64,000 nt of DNA, taken from positions 253,423-317,422 of the forward strand of contig NZ_FQVC01000004.1 in assembly GCF_900128975.1 (NCBI RefSeq). The letters are read 5' to 3'. The stretch comes from Devosia limi DSM 17137 (GTDB lineage Bacteria; Pseudomonadota; Alphaproteobacteria; Rhizobiales; Devosiaceae). Position 1 is the stretch's first letter; every line of letters begins with the position of its first letter. Positions 59,812-64,000 of this stretch are shown here, piece after piece. The notes below the pieces were generated by a model. The model had not been told where the DNA came from. It made no database searches and saw only the letters and a list, made by a program, of their open reading frames with translations. Made by a program: the position numbers and the translations under genes.

Positions 59812-62379
59812 ATGGCATCGACGCCGCTCGATGAGGACAACTACCCCGACCCGCTGGTTTCTTCCGCTCGCGGCAGCTCCGGGGTGTGGCGCGTGGTGGC
59901 CCTGGGCCTCGTACTGGTCGCCGCCGCAGTGGCATTTTCCTATTTTGGCGACCGGATCCCGACCGATCTGGTGATGACCTTTGTGGGCCTGCTGGCCGTG
60001 GTCGGGGTGTTCTGCCTGTTCGCGCTTGCTGCCGGCCTGTTTCGCTTCGCCAGTGGCGACGAGCAGCGCACCGTGTCGCGCGCCGTGGTCGACAGCCTGC
60101 CATTCGGCGCGGTCGTCGCCGATCGCGAAGGCAAGATCAGCTATGTGAATGCCCATTACGGCAATTTCGCCGGTGGCGTCAGCAATGGCGTGCCGGTCGG
60201 CGTGCCGCGCCTGTTCGCCGGTCAGTCCGATGCCAGCGAAGCGATCTATCGCCTGTCGCGTGCCGCCAAGGACGGGCGCAGCGCGGTCGAGGATATCCGC
60301 CTGGTCGGTGGGCTGGGTGGCTCGCAGGCCGAGGCCAGCAAGGCGTTCTGGTATCGCGTCGCCGTGCGGCCGCTGCCCGATCAGGACGAAGTCAAGAAGC
60401 CGCTGGTATTGTGGTCGGTGGAAGACATCACGCGGGACCGCGACAACAATGAGAGCGCCTTCCGCGACCTGCAGCGCGCCATCGACTATCTCGATCATTC
60501 GCCCGCTGGCTTCTTCTCCGCCGATGCGCAGGGGCGCATTCAATATCTCAACTCCACGCTGACCGATTGGCTGGGCTATGACCTGGCCGAGTTCAATTCC
60601 GGGCATCTGGGCCTGACCGACATCGTGCGCGGTGATGGGGCGAGCCTGTTGATGCGCGGGCGCGGCGATGGCGAAATCCGCACCGAGATCATCGATATCG
60701 ACCTGGTGCGCCGCAATGGCACCAGCTTCCCGGTGCGCCTGCTGCATCGTGCGGCCCGCATGGCCGATGGCGAATTGGGCGAGACCCGCACGCTGGTGCT
60801 CGACCAGTCGAGCGCGCCCGATACCGAGGAAGAGCTGCGCGCCGCCGAAGTGCGGTTCTCGCGCTTCTTCAACGACACGCCATTCGCCATTGCCACGCTC
60901 GATGGCGAGGGGCGGATCGTGCGCACCAATGCCCCGTTCGGCCGTATCTTCAAATGGTCGGGCGAGGAAAAGACCCTGGAGCTGCAGCCGCTAGCCGATC
61001 TGATCGGCGAGGGCAGCCGCGAAAAATTCGCCAAGGCGATTGCCGACGCATCCGCCCACCGCTCGGAGATCGAGCCGGTGGACGCGCTGCTCAGCGCCGA
61101 AGGCGACCATGCGGTCCGCCTCTATATCTCCGGTTCCGAGACCAGCGCCGGCTCGCCCGAGCAGGTCAATGTCTATGCGCTGGATATGACCGACCAGCGC
61201 AAGCTGGAAGCCCAGTTCGCCCAGAGCCAGAAGATGCAGGCTGTGGGCCAGCTGGCTGGCGGCGTGGCGCATGACTTCAACAACCTGCTGACCGCGATCA
61301 TCGGTTTCTCCGACCTGCTGCTGCTCAAGCACAAGCCGGGGGATCCATCGTTCAGCGAACTGATGCAGATCAAGCAGAACGCCAATCGCGCGGCGGGCCT
61401 CACCCGCCAGCTGCTGGCCTTCTCGCGGCGCCAGACGCTGCGGCCACAGGTGCTGGAACTGCCGCTGATCGTCGATGACCTGACCGTGCTGCTCAAGCGC
61501 ATGATCGGCGAGAAGAATACGCTGTCGGTCGAGCATGGCCGCAATATCTGGCCGGTGCGTGCCGACGTGGTGCAGCTGGAGCAGGTGATCATCAACCTGG
61601 TGGTCAATGCGCGCGACGCCATGGACACCGGCGGCTCGATCACCATTCGCACCGGCAATGTCACGCAGACGGAAGCCGAGGCGCTGAGCTTCGAGGGCAT
61701 GGCGCCGGCCGATTATGTGCTGATCGAAGTGCAGGATACCGGCACCGGGATGAGCGCCGAAGTGCTGCAGAAAATCTTCGAGCCCTTCTTCACCACCAAG
61801 GAATTGGGCAAGGGCACCGGTCTTGGGCTTTCGACGGTCTACGGCATCGTCAAGCAGACTGAAGGCTTTATCTATCCTGTCTCGGTCGTGGGTGTCGGCA
61901 CGACATTCAAGATCTTCCTGCCACGCCATGTGCCATTGCCAAGCGAAGTCGCCGCCAAGGCCGTCGCAGCGCCGGTGCGCGACCTGACCGGGCATGAACG
62001 CATCCTGCTGGTGGAAGACGAGGAGAGCGTGCGCGCCTTCTCGGCCCGGGCGCTGCGCACCACCGGCTATGAGGTGTTCGAGGCCGACGGCGGCGAAGAG
62101 GCGCTCGAGGTTCTGGAAGATATCGACTTCAAGATCGACCTGATGATCTCGGACGTGGTGATGCCGGAAATGGACGGGCCGACACTGCTCAAGCATGTCC
62201 GCAAGACCATGCCGAACCTCAAGGTCATTTTCGTCTCCGGCTATGCCGAGGAAAGCGTGCGCCGCGATATCGAGGACGACCAGAGCGTGGAATTCCTGCC
62301 CAAGCCCTATTCGCTCGACCAGATCAATTCCAAGGTCAAGGAAGTGCTGCAGGCGCTGGGCAAGGACGAGGAACGGTGA
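59812..62379 (+). CDS. cckA: CckA-type hybrid histidine kinase
   Basis: The 855-residue protein has two transmembrane helices (about 26-46 and 54-78), three PAS-like regions (about 87-210, 225-340, 345-465), a kinase core and a C-terminal receiver. The H-box [20 protein letters not shown] holds H487. N- and G-boxes are [17 protein letters not shown] and [15 protein letters not shown]. The receiver aspartate is D781 in [12 protein letters not shown]. Architecture matches CckA, the kinase that feeds phosphate via ChpT to CtrA. In this window CtrA-like boxes lie before several flagellar genes. GGAG lies 10 bases before ATG 59812. Confidence 0.88.
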   Translation: MASTPLDEDNYPDPLVSSARGSSGVWRVVALGLVLVAAAVAFSYFGDRIPTDLVMTFVGLLAVVGVFCLFALAAGLFRFASGDEQRTVSRAVVDSLPFGAVVADREGKISYVNAHYGNFAGGVSNGVPVGVPRLFAGQSDASEAIYRLSRAAKDGRSAVEDIRLVGGLGGSQAEASKAFWYRVAVRPLPDQDEVKKPLVLWSVEDITRDRDNNESAFRDLQRAIDYLDHSPAGFFSADAQGRIQYLNSTLTDWLGYDLAEFNSGHLGLTDIVRGDGASLLMRGRGDGEIRTEIIDIDLVRRNGTSFPVRLLHRAARMADGELGETRTLVLDQSSAPDTEEELRAAEVRFSRFFNDTPFAIATLDGEGRIVRTNAPFGRIFKWSGEEKTLELQPLADLIGEGSREKFAKAIADASAHRSEIEPVDALLSAEGDHAVRLYISGSETSAGSPEQVNVYALDMTDQRKLEAQFAQSQKMQAVGQLAGGVAHDFNNLLTAIIGFSDLLLLKHKPGDPSFSELMQIKQNANRAAGLTRQLLAFSRRQTLRPQVLELPLIVDDLTVLLKRMIGEKNTLSVEHGRNIWPVRADVVQLEQVIINLVVNARDAMDTGGSITIRTGNVTQTEAEALSFEGMAPADYVLIEVQDTGTGMSAEVLQKIFEPFFTTKELGKGTGLGLSTVYGIVKQTEGFIYPVSVVGVGTTFKIFLPRHVPLPSEVAAKAVAAPVRDLTGHERILLVEDEESVRAFSARALRTTGYEVFEADGGEEALEVLEDIDFKIDLMISDVVMPEMDGPTLLKHVRKTMPNLKVIFVSGYAEESVRRDIEDDQSVEFLPKPYSLDQINSKVKEVLQALGKDEER

Positions 62380-62771
62380 ATTTTGTGGGGCGGATGGAGG
62401 GGCCGGGCGAAACCAATGTGCTCGGCGAACCGCTGCAGCCCTGTTCCTCCAATCCGCTAACCGGGTTCTACCGCACCGGCTATTGCTCGGCCGGCCCGGA
62501 TAATGCCAGCCACCATCTGGTCTGCATCGAAGTCACCGCGCCGTTTCTGGAGTATTCCGGGGCGGCGGGGAACGACCTGACGACGCCGCGTCCCGAATTC
62601 GCCTTTCCCGGCCTCAAGCCCGGCGATCGCTGGTGCCTCGTTGCCGAACGCTGGGCCCAGGCCCTGGCTGCCGGCAAGGCTCCACGGGTCTATCTGCACG
62701 CCACCAACAAGGCGGTGCTGGACCGCATATCGTTCAGTGACCTTCGCGCGCATGCGCTGGATTTGAACTAG
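62376..62771 (+). CDS. DUF2237 family protein
   Basis: This protein of up to 131 residues has NVLGEPLQPCSSNPLTGFYR, TGYCSAGPDNASHHLVCIEV and TPRPEFAFPGLKPGDRWCLV, the DUF2237 signature. Cysteines in the first half and the DRWCL motif are conserved in the family; a metal- or redox-linked role is possible but unproven. The GTG at 62376 overlaps the kinase stop (GTGA). ATG 62394 is an alternative start. Confidence 0.88.
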   Translation: MNFVGRMEGPGETNVLGEPLQPCSSNPLTGFYRTGYCSAGPDNASHHLVCIEVTAPFLEYSGAAGNDLTTPRPEFAFPGLKPGDRWCLVAERWAQALAAGKAPRVYLHATNKAVLDRISFSDLRAHALDLN

Positions 62772-62789
62772 CCGAGCTGTTTGCCCCAG

Positions 62790-62852
62790 CGTCATTGCGC
62801 TGTCCGGGCCTTTCCCCGAGCACGCTGGATCACCCGGTGGATCCCGGTGCGG
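62790..62852. repeat. Possible decayed family B repeat
   Basis: CGTCATTGCGCTGTCCGGGC and later CTGGATCACCCGGTGGATCC resemble the two halves of B3, with a deletion and several changes. It lies between convergent genes, as B1 and B2 do. Confidence 0.4.
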
Positions 62853-62887
62853 AGGGATGGTGCCTTTCGGCAAGTCGAGCCCCGCCG

Positions 62888-63898
62888 CTAAGCCCGCGTC
62901 AGCGTGCCCGGTGCGAGGAGGCCCTGATCCGCCAGCGCGCTCCACAGCTCAGGCGGAATCTCCAACCGCCACCAGTCGAGAATGCCATCGAGTTCGGTTG
63001 GCGAGCGCGGTCCCGGCAGGACGTTGCACACCGCCGGATGGGTTAGCGGAAATTGCAGGGCTGCGGCGGGCAGGGGGACGCCGAAATCCTGACAGACGGC
63101 CTCGATGGCGCGGACCCGCGCAATAATGGCGTCGGGCGCCTTGGCATAATTGAAGGTGCTGCCGCCGACCAGAATGCCGGAATTGAACGGCCCGCCAACC
63201 ACCACCGATGCGCCGCGTTCGAGGCAGGTGCTCATGAATGGATGCAGCGCCGTCTGCTCGAGCAATGTATAGCGCCCCGCCAGCAGGAAGACGTCCCAGT
63301 CGCCCAGCGTAAAGGCATCCATGAGCACTTCCCACTCATTGACGCCCAGACCGATGGCCGAGACCAGCCCGCCATCGCGCAGTTCGCGCAGGGCCTTGTA
63401 GCCGCCGGTTTTGAGCTGTTCCCACAAGGGCTTGTTGCCCTCAATGCCATGGGTGGCGGTGCCGATGTCGTGGACATAAAGGATGTCGATCTTTTCGAGG
63501 CCCAAGCGCTGCAGGCTGTCCTCGAACGAGCGCATGACGCCGTCATAGGAATAGTCGAACACTTCGCGGAACGGCAGTGGATCAATCCACTCGTCGCGGG
63601 GCCAGTCCTGTCCGTGCACCGGCTTCAGCAGGCGTCCGACCTTGGTGGACAGCACGACGCCGCCGCGCTGTTCGCGCAGCGCATCGCCCACCAGATGTTC
63701 GGAGCGCCCAAAGCCATAATGGGGCGCGGTGTCGACGTAGTTGATGCCGCTCTTGAGGGCGTGGGCCACCGTGGCGCGGGCCTGTTCGGCCGGTACGGCA
63801 GTGTAATTGCCGGCGAGGGAGGCGCCGCCGAGACCCAGCGTGGTCACCTCCAGAATGGTCTGGCCGACGCGGCGTCTTTCCAAGGTCGGTTCGGTCAT
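62888..63898 (-). CDS. Aldo/keto reductase
   Basis: This 336-residue NAD(P)-dependent enzyme is close in pattern to L-fucose or D-threo-aldose dehydrogenases. The tetrad is visible as D and Y in NYVDTAPHYGFGRSEHLVGD, K in VVLSTKVGRLL, and H in ILYVHDIG. The C-terminal cofactor region has VCNVLPGPRSPTELDG. ATG 63898 has GGAGAG upstream; a longer frame to 63934 is less likely. The substrate is not certain. No neighbouring sugar genes are in the window. Confidence 0.92.
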   Translation of the reverse strand: MTEPTLERRRVGQTILEVTTLGLGGASLAGNYTAVPAEQARATVAHALKSGINYVDTAPHYGFGRSEHLVGDALREQRGGVVLSTKVGRLLKPVHGQDWPRDEWIDPLPFREVFDYSYDGVMRSFEDSLQRLGLEKIDILYVHDIGTATHGIEGNKPLWEQLKTGGYKALRELRDGGLVSAIGLGVNEWEVLMDAFTLGDWDVFLLAGRYTLLEQTALHPFMSTCLERGASVVVGGPFNSGILVGGSTFNYAKAPDAIIARVRAIEAVCQDFGVPLPAAALQFPLTHPAVCNVLPGPRSPTELDGILDWWRLEIPPELWSALADQGLLAPGTLTRA

Positions 63899-64000
63899 GT
63901 CAGCGCTCTCTCCAAGGTGGACGATAACTGACATGTTAGCTGGACGGAGTAAAGATTATGGCCCCGCCAATCGCGGGGATAGCGGTCCCGGCGTTAGTAG

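Overview
This looks like one continuous chromosomal stretch from an alphaproteobacterium of the order Hyphomicrobiales, most likely Devosia or a close relative. That placement is inferred from gene content and order, with no database search. The clues are a giant growth-pole-ring-like coiled-coil protein, the cysG-DUF2849-cysI-cysH sulfate assimilation order, the flaF-flbT-flagellin set, divergent fliX and flgI, curli chaperone CsgH, high GC, and intergenic motifs of the CtrA / sigma-54 / FlbD flagellar hierarchy. No rRNA, tRNA, CRISPR array, insertion sequence or prophage was recognised. It reads as core genome with small intergenic palindromic repeats.

Layout. 1-506: tail of an MFS transporter. 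713-6511 (-): 1932-residue GPR-like protein. 6878-10706 (+): HPt protein, prfC (RF3), a methyltransferase and a 2Fe-2S ferredoxin. 11096-17444 (+): cysG, DUF2849, cysI, a cysH-DUF934 fusion, then ferredoxin-NADP reductase and a second ferredoxin, a coherent set for sulfate reduction and its electron supply. 17663-18835: divergent FMN reductase and HxlR regulator. 18959-23383 (-): DUF697 protein, YcjX, MetA and a P-loop ATPase.

Flagellar region 1 (23618-35030): flgE-flgK-flgL (+), flaF-flbT-fliC (-), flgI-flgJ-flgN-like and an orphan (-), and fliX (+). 35189-39695: dksA, two secreted Cys-rich proteins sharing a mature N-terminus, an ABC-F ATPase (-) and an L,D-transpeptidase. 40041-41554 (-): curlin, csgH, curlin. 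41895-44268: M32 carboxypeptidase, MarR regulator, glycine-zipper peptide.

Flagellar region 2 (44463-59668): flgF-flgG-flgA-flgH (-), fliL-fliM-pflI-motE-TPR protein (+), fliO-fliP (-), and flgB-flgC-fliE-fliQ-fliR-flhB (+). The CckA-type hybrid kinase (59812-62379) follows directly; it is the kinase at the head of the CtrA pathway. A DUF2237 protein and an aldo/keto reductase close the window. Together these genes supply rod, hook, P- and L-rings, filament, part of the C-ring switch and part of the export gate. fliF, fliG, fliN, flhA, fliI, flgD and motAB must lie elsewhere.

The least expected signals are between and inside the flagellar genes. A recurring palindrome, CGGCA-N5-TGCC(G/T), sits next to TTAA-N7-TTAA (CtrA-like) boxes and GG-N10-GC (sigma-54) promoters in four intergenic regions. 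Hook, hook-filament junction and filament proteins all carry extra beta-rich inserted modules, duplicated in FlgL and flanked by PGTPAV repeats in the flagellin.
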